This document shows, in pieces, positions 1-6,857 of a DNA stretch of 14,670 nucleotides. The notes under the pieces were generated by a model. It saw only the letters and a list, made by a program, of their open reading frames with translations, did not search any database and was not told where the DNA came from. How positions within the stretch are numbered: position 1 is the stretch's first letter; every line of letters begins with the position of its first letter. Source of the DNA: Treponema sp. (lineage in GTDB: Bacteria > Spirochaetota > Spirochaetia > Treponematales > Treponemataceae); NCBI GenBank assembly GCA_018384055.1, contig JAHAZL010000073.1, forward strand, positions 1 to 14,670. Direction: 5' to 3'. Made by a program: the position numbers and the translations under genes.

Positions 1-619
1 GCTGTATGCCGCAGGTTTGCTCGACAGCTGCTTCTGGCACAAATTCGTTTTGACACGGCACTCAAGGATTTATTCTGAATGGAAGGAAGGCAAATATCCG
101 GATTTGAAACCTGTTGAACCAAAGAACGCCGGAATCTTTGCAAAGAACGGACTGCACTTTGAAAGCGAAAACCGACTTGCAAAATTCGGTGACGGTCTTA
201 ACGCATCGCTTCAAGCCTGGATGCACGGTGAAAAACTTTCCATGAGCGTAAACAAGTGGTTTGACTTTAAGACTCCATCTCCAACCATTCCGAAAGACTT
301 CATAGAAAATGCCATTGCCCTTTATGAAGAAGAAAGGAATGCCGCCTGGAACAGAATGCCAGAAATAAATAAATGCCGCTGGCTTGGCGGAAAAATAATG
401 CGTAACGGCCACCGCATTTTGTGGAACTACATGCAGGAAGAATACAGTTCAAAACTTCCGGAAGGAAAGGATGACATCCAGAAAGAATTCCTTGATGCCC
501 TTGAGTGCCTGAAGTGCGAAAAATTCAATCCTGAAACCATGAAAAAATTCCTTGTAAAAAATCCGGAGTATGAAAAAACCTTAAGAAAACTAAGGGGATC
601 AGGACTGGTGGAAATTTAA
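1..619 (+). CDS. B12-binding radical SAM protein, C-terminal part (5' truncated by window edge)
   Basis: The frame is open from the first bases of the window, so the gene starts outside it; a TTG at 17 is only the first possible internal start. About 205 residues are visible. The segment CFWHKFVLTRHS, then a stretch ending KFGDGLNASLQAWMHG and the phrase WFDFKTPSPTIP, match in order what I recall of the C-terminal region of B12-binding-domain radical SAM proteins in Treponema. There the sequence runs FWHxFxLTxHS ... FGxGLxxxLxxxMHG ... WFDFK. The cobalamin-binding and CxxxCxxC radical SAM parts would lie upstream and cannot be seen. The last 80 residues are charged and helical, with no further motif. 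The gene ends with TAA, four bases before repeat-rich DNA begins. No hairpin terminator is evident directly after it. The family call rests on memory of relatives and is moderate; the substrate is unknown. Confidence 0.6.
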   Translation, partial: LYAAGLLDSCFWHKFVLTRHSRIYSEWKEGKYPDLKPVEPKNAGIFAKNGLHFESENRLAKFGDGLNASLQAWMHGEKLSMSVNKWFDFKTPSPTIPKDFIENAIALYEEERNAAWNRMPEINKCRWLGGKIMRNGHRILWNYMQEEYSSKLPEGKDDIQKEFLDALECLKCEKFNPETMKKFLVKNPEYEKTLRKLRGSGLVEI

Positions 620-672
620 CCTTTCCAAGTTGCTGCGTCACCCGACTGCGATGCAGGCTGGTTTTTCCTTGC

Positions 673-819
673 AATGCCCCCTCCGCCATTACGAAGAACC
701 TTGTAATCTCACTCGTCATTGCGAGGAACTTTGCGACTTCACTCGTCATTGCGAAGAGCTTTGCAACTTCACTCGTCATTGCGAGGAGCTTGCGACGAAG
801 CAATCCACGGAAAGCAACC
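673..819 (+). repeat. Left repeat block: four 30-bp units of the CGTCATTGCGAGG family
   Basis: Four units with an exact 30-base period start at 681, 711, 741 and 771, each built on [ACTCG]TCATTGCGAgGAaCTTTGCgAC. The last unit runs into GAAGCAATCCACGG and AAAGCAACC. The block starts with AATGCCCCCTCCGCCATT at 673-690. The same elements in the same order occur at 1222-1309 with only two units, so this copy appears expanded by two. Translated, such blocks give false ORFs full of RHCEELC-like runs. The family is a known type of dispersed bacterial intergenic repeat. The block ends five bases before the restored stop codon of the GIY-YIG gene. Confidence 0.85.
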
Positions 820-824
820 ATAGC

Positions 825-1122
825 TTAGGGCTTTATTCTCTCGTATAAATCTAACCATGTTGGATTGATGGATTCAATAAGCTCTATCTTTTTTTTTTCT
901 TGACCCTGCCTTTATTTGCTTTTCTCTTGTAATTGCATCCTTGATATCATTAAACATTTCATAATAACCAAGTTTATCTACACCATATTTTGAAGTAAAC
1001 CCTCCATAGATTTTGTTTTTATGTTCATGAACTCGTTTTACCAAGTCACTAGTTACACCAGTATAAAGAGTTCCATTTCGTTTGTTGAACAGAATATAGA
1101 TATAAGATTTTTTTTCATCCAT
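825..1122 (-). pseudogene. GIY-YIG nuclease-like protein, frameshifted near its C-terminus in a T10 tract
   Basis: The reading frame from ATG at 1122 gives MDEKKSYIYILFNKRNGTLY, then TGVTSDLVKRVHEHK and REKQIKAGSRKKK. This is the small single-domain GIY-YIG family of about 90-100 residues (Y-Y-I-L and L-Y-T-G-V-T as the GIY-YIG equivalent, then the conserved R-x-x-E-H-K and REKQIK). An earlier in-frame ATG at 1161 lies next to repeat DNA and adds an unrelated-looking extension; neither start has a good ribosome site. The frame as written stops at 874 with DRAY after the lysines. Removing one base from the ten-T run at 889-898 restores a family-like tail, IELIESINPTWLDLYERIKP, with a stop at 825-827. 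The 298-base span is 99 codons plus one base, as expected for a single insertion. The gene lies between repeat blocks. It could be a pseudogene, a slippage-controlled gene or a homopolymer sequencing error. Confidence 0.75.
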
Positions 1123-1172
1123 GGAAAAAAGATAGTAAAATTCAAGACAGAATGCACGCATTCTTTGCTTTC

Positions 1173-1309
1173 GGGGATTGCTTCACTTCGTTCGCAATGA
1201 CGGACCCTCTTTGCAATGACTAATGCCCCCTCCGCCATTGCGAAGAACCTTGTAACCTCATTCATCATTGCGAGGAACTTTGCGACGAAGCAATCCACGG
1301 CAAGCAACC
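1173..1309. repeat. Right repeat block: one inverted and two direct units
   Basis: At 1173-1203, GGGGATTGCTTCACTTCG followed by TTCGCAATGACGG is the family repeat in inverted orientation relative to the left block. From 1222 the DNA turns to direct orientation: AATGCCCCCTCCGCCATT (1222-1239), two 30-base units, then GAAGCAATCCACGG and CAAGCAACC up to 1309. The direct part matches 673-737 plus 797-819 with few differences. The GIY-YIG gene is therefore enclosed by direct repeats of about 90 bases and also by an inverted pair. A shared 20-base motif, TGC[GA][AT]TGCAGGCTGGTTTT, lies outside at 647-666 and 1336-1355. Confidence 0.82.
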
Positions 1310-1366
1310 GTCCAGAAATTGCATCATCGTTCGGCTGCATTGCAGGCTGGTTTTGTTTTACGAAGT

Positions 1367-2101
1367 TTAGGCCAGGCATCCCATGCCGTCAAGGATAATG
1401 CTTGCGGCTACGGTTGCTGCAGTTTCTGTCCTCATGACACGGCTACCCATACCGCAGAGAACAAAGCCGCTGTCCTTCATGAGCTGGCGTTCCTTTGTGG
1501 TCCAACCGCGTTCACTTCCGATTGCGGCAACTGCTCCCGCCTCGGTGCTGAATTCAACGCCGCCAATATTTACGGAAGGCTCAATGTTATCGAGGGCACA
1601 GAGTTTTATTTCTGGATTGGAATTTTCCTTTATGTAGTCCAGGCATTCCTTCAAGGACTTGTGGATGAAAAGCTCTGGCACATGGGTTGATGCCGCCTGA
1701 ACAGTTCCGTCCAGAAGCATTTTTGTTCCTGCGTCAGTTGTTGCAAGGTCGCTGTTAAGGTAGGATTTTTCTGTAAGTTCTGTTTTTGTAAGGTGAACTT
1801 CGCATACGCCCAGGGCAGCCATATCGCGCAAAAGTCGCTTGAGCTGAATGGGACGCGGAAATCCGATTATCATTTTTAAAGGGAAAAGATTTTTTCCATC
1901 TGTCTCTTCCGTAAAGCTGAAGAAAATTTTTCCATCTTCGATTTTTTCAATAGTTGCTTTTCCAGCCTTGCCTCCGATAACGCCTGCAGAGAAAGATTCC
2001 CCAGCTTTTTTATGGAGAACCTTTATCAAATGCTGACCCCGTTCATCGGCAGTGCTCAATGGATTTTTAATTTCTTCGCTTGTAAAAAGACAGATGTTCA
2101 T
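1367..2101 (-). CDS. rsmE: 16S rRNA (uridine(1498)-N3)-methyltransferase RsmE
   Basis: RsmE is a SPOUT-class enzyme that transfers methyl from S-adenosylmethionine to N3 of U1498 in 16S rRNA, in the 30S decoding region. The 244-residue length is normal for the family. The N-terminal PUA-like part has QHLIKVLHKKAGE (about 23-35), the usual RHxxxVLR segment. The SPOUT part has the phrase from KMIIGFPRPIQLKRLL (77-92), then AALGVCEVHLTKTELTEKS. The knot has AAIGSERGWTTKE (192-204), where many RsmEs have IGPEGG, and GSRVMRTETA (219-228), matching LGxRILRxETA. GSERGW is a substitution in the SAM loop, but I judge the protein functional. An AGGA lies six bases before the ATG. It follows the symporter gene by 16 bases, suggesting co-transcription. 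Its 3' end abuts the repeat island. Confidence 0.93.
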   Translation of the reverse strand: MNICLFTSEEIKNPLSTADERGQHLIKVLHKKAGESFSAGVIGGKAGKATIEKIEDGKIFFSFTEETDGKNLFPLKMIIGFPRPIQLKRLLRDMAALGVCEVHLTKTELTEKSYLNSDLATTDAGTKMLLDGTVQAASTHVPELFIHKSLKECLDYIKENSNPEIKLCALDNIEPSVNIGGVEFSTEAGAVAAIGSERGWTTKERQLMKDSGFVLCGMGSRVMRTETAATVAASIILDGMGCLA

Positions 2102-2117
2102 TTCTATTCCTGTAAAA

Positions 2118-3347
2118 CTAGATGTATTTTCTGAGTTCCTGGTGGTGAACAGTCTTTGTTTTTACTGCAACAATGTAGGAACCGAAGATTGCTGTAAGGG
2201 CATCAATGCCTGCTGCAAAAGCACAGATGACTGGTGCCGCATTCTTCAGGAGAAGATATCCAGAATCAAAGTTGCGTCCGTAAATAAGGCACATGGCTGT
2301 TACTGCAATGAAAGGACCACCGCAAGGAATTCCTGCAAGGGCAAAAGAAAGCAGGAAAGATATTCCGCCGATCCAGAAAACATCTGTTACAGGAATGCCA
2401 AGGCTAGAGTATGAACGCAAAATCAAAACAAAGCTGATTGTCTGAACAAGGGCTGCTCCACCGCGTCCCAAAATAGAGAATAATGGAAAAGCAAAGGCAT
2501 TTACCCTTCTCTTGATTCCCAAAGATTCCTTTCCGTGGCGAAGGTGAAGGGCAAGGGCAAGGTTTGTATCTCCACTGAAGAAAGCAGTGATGAAAGGACA
2601 AACTCCCGCATAAAGGACCTTGTATGGATGGAGTTCATGGCAGAAGAACCTTAGGATTACAGGATAGATTACAAATGCAACGAGAAGAAGAAGCACAAAG
2701 AGCATGAGGATAAGGCTGTTGAAAACTCCGGTCTTAACTGTTGCAATGAAATCCAAAGTCCAGCGGAACATTACGGCAATCATTCCCACAGCAAGGATTT
2801 CCGTAAAGAAGGACATTACTATATAGAAGACTTTGCTCAAGGAATCAAAAAGCGACACTGCAGATTTTGAAGCGTTCAAGTCACTTGCTGAACCTGCACC
2901 GGCAAGGAAAGCAAATACAAAGCAAGGGAAAAGGTAAACGCCGTCTATCAGTGCTTCAAATCCTGAATGTGGGAAAATTCTTGTAACAAGAGTGCACCAT
3001 GTAAATGGAACAACCTCGCTGATTTTTTCTGTTGTAATTGGAATTCTTGGAAGCTTGATCATGAGGGCTGCAATGAGTCCAAGAAGCATGAGTCCCAAAG
3101 AAGATGCAACGATTACACCCAAAGTCCAGGCAGTCGTCCTGTAAAGCTGCTTTTCATCACGAAGCTTGAAAGCAGAAACTGCAACGGAAAAGAAAAGGAC
3201 AGGAACGAGAGTGTAACGTCCTACGCGAATTACAAGGTCTACGATAAAATCAAGAGTAGCCTGAGACTGAACGCTTGATGGAGGAAGAATCAAAGCAAGA
3301 ACAAGACCTACTCCAATTCCGATAAGATACTTTAACCACAATTTCAT
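2118..3347 (-). CDS. Dicarboxylate/amino acid:cation symporter (DAACS/SLC1-like), divergent
   Basis: This 409-residue inner-membrane protein has many hydrophobic segments arranged as in the sodium- or proton-coupled glutamate/dicarboxylate transporters (Pfam SDF). Order-preserving landmarks are visible. The first helix is LKYLIGIGVGLVLALI. Hairpin 1 reads TAFFSGDTNLALAL (255-267), where typical members have a serine-rich SSSATLP. TM7 reads FPLFSILGRGGAALVQ (287-302), where the family has NMDGT. Hairpin 2 reads ALAGIPCGGPFIAVTA (337-351), with the usual AGIP. TM8 reads GIDALTAIFGSYIVA (380-394), where the family has DRxxTxxNVxGD. The fold is clear, but the Asn-Met-Asp-Gly-Thr cation motif and the TM8 Asp/Arg/Asn substrate residues are not conserved, so substrate and coupling ion should not be transferred by name. 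There is only a weak ribosome site before ATG. Neighbours are a TraX-like gene upstream and rsmE 16 bases downstream; they give no clue to the solute. Confidence 0.85.
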   Translation of the reverse strand: MKLWLKYLIGIGVGLVLALILPPSSVQSQATLDFIVDLVIRVGRYTLVPVLFFSVAVSAFKLRDEKQLYRTTAWTLGVIVASSLGLMLLGLIAALMIKLPRIPITTEKISEVVPFTWCTLVTRIFPHSGFEALIDGVYLFPCFVFAFLAGAGSASDLNASKSAVSLFDSLSKVFYIVMSFFTEILAVGMIAVMFRWTLDFIATVKTGVFNSLILMLFVLLLLVAFVIYPVILRFFCHELHPYKVLYAGVCPFITAFFSGDTNLALALHLRHGKESLGIKRRVNAFAFPLFSILGRGGAALVQTISFVLILRSYSSLGIPVTDVFWIGGISFLLSFALAGIPCGGPFIAVTAMCLIYGRNFDSGYLLLKNAAPVICAFAAGIDALTAIFGSYIVAVKTKTVHHQELRKYI

Positions 3348-3413
3348 GTCTCAATTATCTAATTTTTAGGGATTTTCGGCAACAATGGAGTCCAATCTAT
3401 CGGATCTTGTTTT

Positions 3414-4199
3414 CTACTGTCCGCCGATTATTACACCTACATTTCCGTGAACTGCAATTCTAAGCAGGCCTACAAGAACAAGATGCAAAGGATAATATAA
3501 ATAGAAGAACCATTTCATACCCTTCCACTTTCCGCGCTGACCGTTGTACCTTGCCATGAAAGGCCATACGATGATTACGCCAAGCTGAACAAAGGCATAC
3601 ACCCTGTCGATGCAGAAAAACCATACTGCAGAATACATGAGCACAACGCACATCATTGCGATAATCTGCCTCTTTAAATTTCCGTAGAACCTGTTGATGT
3701 AGACAATGGCAAGAACGGCAATGCAGCTCCAGTCTGATGGGAATGTAATGGCACAGATTGCAAAGGTGATGACGGTTTTAAGCCAGACAGGAATATTGCA
3801 GCGGTTTTTATCGTGAACCATCATAAGGACAACACCCCACCCAAGGCTCCACATTACGCTAGTCTGATTGAAAAAACCTGTCTTAAAGGGAATGAAAGGT
3901 ATTCCGAAAGCAAAGTTGTATGCAAAATGAGAAACCATTGCAAAGGCAAAAAGTCTTGCCGCGTATTTCTTTACGTTTCGTGTGTGGTGATATCCTTCTG
4001 CAACCATAAACCACATGACAGGAGCCGTAAGCCTTCCGATGATGTGAAGCAAAATAATCCACCAGTCATAGCGGTAATTTGGAACCTGAGGCCAGAGAAT
4101 ACATGCAACATGATCAATGGTCATAGCAATGATGGCAAAGAGTTTCAGCTGATTTCCGTTAAAGCCTGCAAAACTTTTCTGATTTTCCAATTCCTGCAT
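3414..4199 (-). CDS. TraX family membrane protein (putative acyltransferase-like)
   Basis: This 261-residue polytopic membrane protein has the TraX family (PF05857) landmarks. An N-terminal stretch NGNQLKLFAIIAMTIDHVAC (about 14-33) carries the conserved Asp-His. It is followed by LLHIIGRLTAPVMWFMVAEG with the GR-x4-P-x-F-type segment, then HTRNVKKYAARLFAFAMVSH. Near the C-terminus YLYYPLHLVLVGLLR includes the family's Y-P-x-H motif. F-plasmid TraX N-acetylates pilin. Chromosomal relatives such as this one have no conjugation genes nearby and their substrates are generally unknown; nothing here identifies one. AAAGGAT lies about eight bases before the ATG. The gene is separated by 66 bases from the symporter and runs the same way, so it may head the transcript. 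Family call is confident, role is not. Confidence 0.85.
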   Translation of the reverse strand: MQELENQKSFAGFNGNQLKLFAIIAMTIDHVACILWPQVPNYRYDWWIILLHIIGRLTAPVMWFMVAEGYHHTRNVKKYAARLFAFAMVSHFAYNFAFGIPFIPFKTGFFNQTSVMWSLGWGVVLMMVHDKNRCNIPVWLKTVITFAICAITFPSDWSCIAVLAIVYINRFYGNLKRQIIAMMCVVLMYSAVWFFCIDRVYAFVQLGVIIVWPFMARYNGQRGKWKGMKWFFYLYYPLHLVLVGLLRIAVHGNVGVIIGGQ

Positions 4200-4246
4200 A
4201 AACGAATCCTTTTGCTTGTAGCCATGTATGGAATTAATATTGCCAG

Positions 4247-4318
4247 TGTCATGCTGAACTTATTTCAGCATCTTTGTAATATTCCTTACACAGATTCCGA
4301 AATTATTTCGGGATGACA
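4247..4318. repeat. 72-bp double-hairpin dispersed repeat (TGTCAT...ATGACA)
   Basis: The element begins TGTCAT and ends ATGACA. It holds two perfect hairpins: ATGCTGAA/TTCAGCAT (4251-4258 with 4264-4271) and CCGAAA/TTTCGG (4297-4302 with 4306-4311, extendable outward). It resembles the common dispersed GTCATGCTGAACT...CAGCATCT repeat seen in many bacterial genomes. It lies in the divergent spacer between the TraX-like gene and the 4471 gene, so it sits upstream of both and is not a 3'-end structure here. Confidence 0.8.
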
Positions 4319-4434
4319 TATCTATCTGCAAAACTACCCTTAAAACATAACCGTATTTATTATTTATAGTAAACATTTTATCAGTTAGATTGCAAAAATC
4401 CCATATTCCCCACGGAATTTTTTTTCCTTTTAGA

Positions 4435-4464
4435 GTGATATTTTTCCCATCCATTTGATATACT
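4435..4464 (+). promoter_or_regulatory. Candidate sigma-70 promoter placing the start of transcription at the 4471 ATG
   Basis: TATACT at 4459-4464 is a good -10, with GTGATA at 4435-4440 as a four-of-six -35 across an 18-base spacer. The expected start site is about 4471, which is the ATG itself. No Shine-Dalgarno sequence is present, so the message may be leaderless. Confidence 0.45.
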
Positions 4465-4470
4465 GTTTTT

Positions 4471-4704
4471 ATGGGAAGCATTTTAATCAAAGACACGACA
4501 AAAGAAGAAAGGGCAAAAATTGTAGCCGAAGCCCTTGGTGATGATTACGAATTGGGATGCGGTTATGAATCTACAGGCATCGACTATCAGCTTTACATTG
4601 ACGGAAAGAAAGAACTCCGCGAACTGAACATGGAAGCCAACTGCGGGTTTGAAGTTGCTTTTCCTGATGATGTTTCACGCCCAAGCTGTACAAGCGGAAT
4701 GTAA
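4471..4704 (+). CDS. Small conserved-looking protein of unknown function
   Basis: This 77-residue protein begins MGSILIKDTTKEERAKIVAE, continues through LGCGYESTGIDYQLYIDGK and the charged stretch KKELRELNMEA, and ends with SRPSCTSGM. It has no signal peptide or membrane segment and three cysteines. The opening resembles small uncharacterised proteins in anaerobic Firmicutes and spirochetes as I recall them, but I cannot name a family with a function. It has no ribosome site and a promoter -10 six bases upstream. After the TAA at 4702-4704 the same frame stays open to 4900 and looks partly protein-like, so either the stop is natural (the short relatives I recall end near here) or this is another interrupted gene. 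It lies 190 bases before the GH5 gene. Confidence 0.6.
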   Translation: MGSILIKDTTKEERAKIVAEALGDDYELGCGYESTGIDYQLYIDGKKELRELNMEANCGFEVAFPDDVSRPSCTSGM

Positions 4705-4894
4705 GAAGACGTTCTTACTGCCATTGAAGTTGGTCTTGTTGACCCTTGGGGAGAAATGCATTCGACAGAAATTGCAGAAGGTCATCAGACTGAGGAACAT
4801 ACATTGAAAAAAATGAATGTTTTCTTCAAAAAATCCCCTTGCCATGTTTTTACCATGGTGACTAAAATGTATTTGTCATTTTCTGGAGAAAACA

Positions 4895-6601
4895 ATGAAT
4901 AAAATTTTCGCTGCCGCAATATCATTCATCTGCTGCCTTTGTGCATTTGCGGAAAAAACTGTTCCGCGTGTAGAAGTTACCATGCCTTTTCACAAGGGTG
5001 TCAACCTTTCCAACTGACTTGAACCATGGTACGGACTTTCTGTAAGCAGCAACTTTTTTGGAAGACAGGATTTTGAAGACATGAAAAGCATGGGCGTTGA
5101 AATCGTCCGTGTTCCAATTCATTTCGAAGCCTTTTCTTCAAGAGACCCTGACTTTGTCGTTGACGAAAAATTATGGAAGATAATCGACGAGGCTGTGGGC
5201 TGGTATACAGAACTTAAACTCTACATGATCATAGACATGCACAACGACTGCAACGGGGCTACAAAAACCCGGCCGGATGTTGAAGTGATGCTCAATAAAA
5301 TCTGGCCTCAGATTGCAGAGCGATACAAGAATTCCTCCGAATATATCCTTTATGAAATCCACAACGAGCCTCACTTTAAAAGCGGAAACCTGAACGCTGA
5401 TATTGCCAAGTGGGGTAAAATTCAGGGAAGGATTTTAAAGCTTATCAGGACCATTGATACCAAGCATACCGTAATCGTAGGTGCGGAAAACTGGAACAAT
5501 ATTGAAGCCCTCCTTAAGCTTCCAGACTACGAGGACGACAACATCATCTATAACTTCCACGACTATTCGCCATTTTTCTTTACTCATCAGGGAGCAGCAT
5601 GGACCGATTTGAAAAACATCAAGAACATTCCTTTCCCTTATGACAAGGACAAGATGCCTCCGTTCCCAAAGAAGGAATCCCCATCAGTTAAGCAGCTCTA
5701 TGAGAATTATGAACATGATTCAAGCGAAGAAGTTATCTGCAAGCCTCTTGATTATGCCGTTAACTTTGCAAACAAAAGAAAGGTTGCCCTCATGTGCAAT
5801 GAATTTGGCGTAGACATGACGCATCCAGACAAGCAGGAAAGAATCAACTGGTACAGCCTCAAGAACAAGTGGATGGACGAAAGAAACATCATACGCATCA
5901 GCTGGGATTACAAGGCTTCATTTGGAATCTTCAACACAGGAAGTTTTTCCCAGCAGTTTCCTCAGGATGTAAATGTGGATTTGATCGAAGCAATGGGTTA
6001 CAAAATGCCAAAGGGCGTTCAGCCAAGAACAACTGGATGGCTTAAGAATTCCTACGAAAACGGAGAATACAGGATATTCAGGAATAACCTTGCAAAGAAC
6101 ATCCTTCCGGTTTCATATCTCAATGGCGGAAAATCCACTGCAGCCTTTGACACAGTTTCAGAAAATAAAGAAACCTGCATTTCCGTTCCAGAGGCCAAAC
6201 CCTATGAAACTGTCAGGTTCAACTTCCTTGGTGAAGAAAATTTAGAGCCGCTTGTAAACGACAGCCTTTCCCTCGAATTTGAAGTAAAGACAGCACAAAA
6301 AGATTTCAAGCTTGACGTTTATTTTCTGAATAAAGAAGACCTTTCAAAAGGAAAGGACGGACTAGAATGGAGATGCAAAATTTCCCTTGGACCAAAGGAT
6401 GGTGTAAACGACGGCAAGTGGCACAAGGTAATAATTCCATTGAAGGATTTTGAAGACTGCGGAGCCTGGAGTAATTCAATGAACAAATGGATCCCTGGCG
6501 AAGGCCTTTTCAAGTGGAATAAAGTCTGCCAGCTTGTCATTGATTTTTCCGATAACGGACAGAACAAAGAAGTCTGCTTCAAGAACATCGTAATAAAATA
6601 A
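4895..6601 (+). pseudogene. Secreted GH5 family glycoside hydrolase (endoglucanase-like) with an in-frame UGA at codon 41
   Basis: The true start is ATG 4895 with TCTGGAGAA just upstream, giving a signal peptide ending near CAFA (19) and then HKGVNLSN. Codon 41 is TGA (5015-5017), then LEPWYG. GH5 enzymes usually have Trp at this place (GVNxxxWLE), so TGG changed to TGA. The frame is otherwise open to TAA at 6599-6601: 568 codons including the TGA. ATG 5081 is the next in-frame ATG but would remove the first strand of the barrel. Catalytic residues are present: acid/base Glu158 in EIHNEPHF and nucleophile Glu303 in CNEFGVD; also DMHNDCNG and NFHDYSPFFFTHQG. Residues after about 400 form a separate beta-rich domain like the CBM11/galactose-binding-like modules attached to glucanases. 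The expected role is hydrolysis of beta-1,4-glucan outside the cell or in the periplasm. A strong terminator follows. It may be a recent pseudogene, a readthrough gene (UGA followed by C is a leaky context) or a sequencing error. Confidence 0.85.
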
Positions 6602-6613
6602 ACAAGACAATTC

Positions 6614-6648
6614 AAAGTGCAGTTTCAATAATGGGACTGCACTTTTTT
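6614..6648 (+). terminator. Rho-independent terminator of the GH5 gene
   Basis: A perfect ten-base stem AAAGTGCAGT/ACTGCACTTT (6614-6623 with 6636-6645), a 12-base loop and a run of T starts 12 bases after the GH5 stop codon. Confidence 0.92.
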
Positions 6649-6778
6649 ATTACAACCTCAAATACATTCATTAACTCCATAATTCATAATTGTTGATTTT
6701 TAATTTATCCTACTACATAAAGAATTACTTTGGCTATCCTTTCTTGTTACTGATTCCAGACTAAGCATGTCAGGTACT

Positions 6779-6827
6779 ATAAAAAATGGCCTCCAGAATT
6801 GGCTGCTACATACGGACCCTGAAGGCC
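6779..6827 (-). terminator. Rho-independent terminator of the His/Lys/Pro/Thr-rich protein gene
   Basis: Read leftward, GGCCTTCAG (6827-6819) pairs with CTGGAGGCC (6796-6788), including one G-U pair, and is followed by ATTTTTT. It lies 31 bases past the stop at 6858, so the terminators of this gene and the GH5 gene face each other. Confidence 0.75.
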
Positions 6828-6857
6828 GACCCCTCCGATTATATTTTCATAAGCACT

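Noticed and set aside
673..819. Regular 30-bp tandem repeat as a CRISPR array
   Set aside because: Units are contiguous with no unique spacers between them, and no cas genes are nearby.
630..848. 72-residue ORF full of RHCEELC-like repeats
   Set aside because: It is a translation of the 30-bp DNA repeat; there is no ribosome site and no protein-like composition outside the repeat.
4260..4496. Leftward 78-residue ORF across the divergent spacer
   Set aside because: Its C-terminal third is the 72-bp repeat and its start overlaps the opposite-strand 4471 gene; no family resemblance or ribosome site.
4842..4858. CCATG-CATGG hairpin as a terminator before the GH5 gene
   Set aside because: Stem of only five pairs and no T run on either strand at the right distance.
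5015..5017. Reassignment of UGA to Trp (genetic code 4)
   Set aside because: TGG is the Trp codon throughout, and UGA ends other genes here, such as the kinase (13181-13183) and the lipoprotein (11549-11551).
5015..5017. Selenocysteine at the GH5 UGA
   Set aside because: The family has Trp at this place, not Cys, and no hairpin resembling a SECIS element is seen just after the codon.
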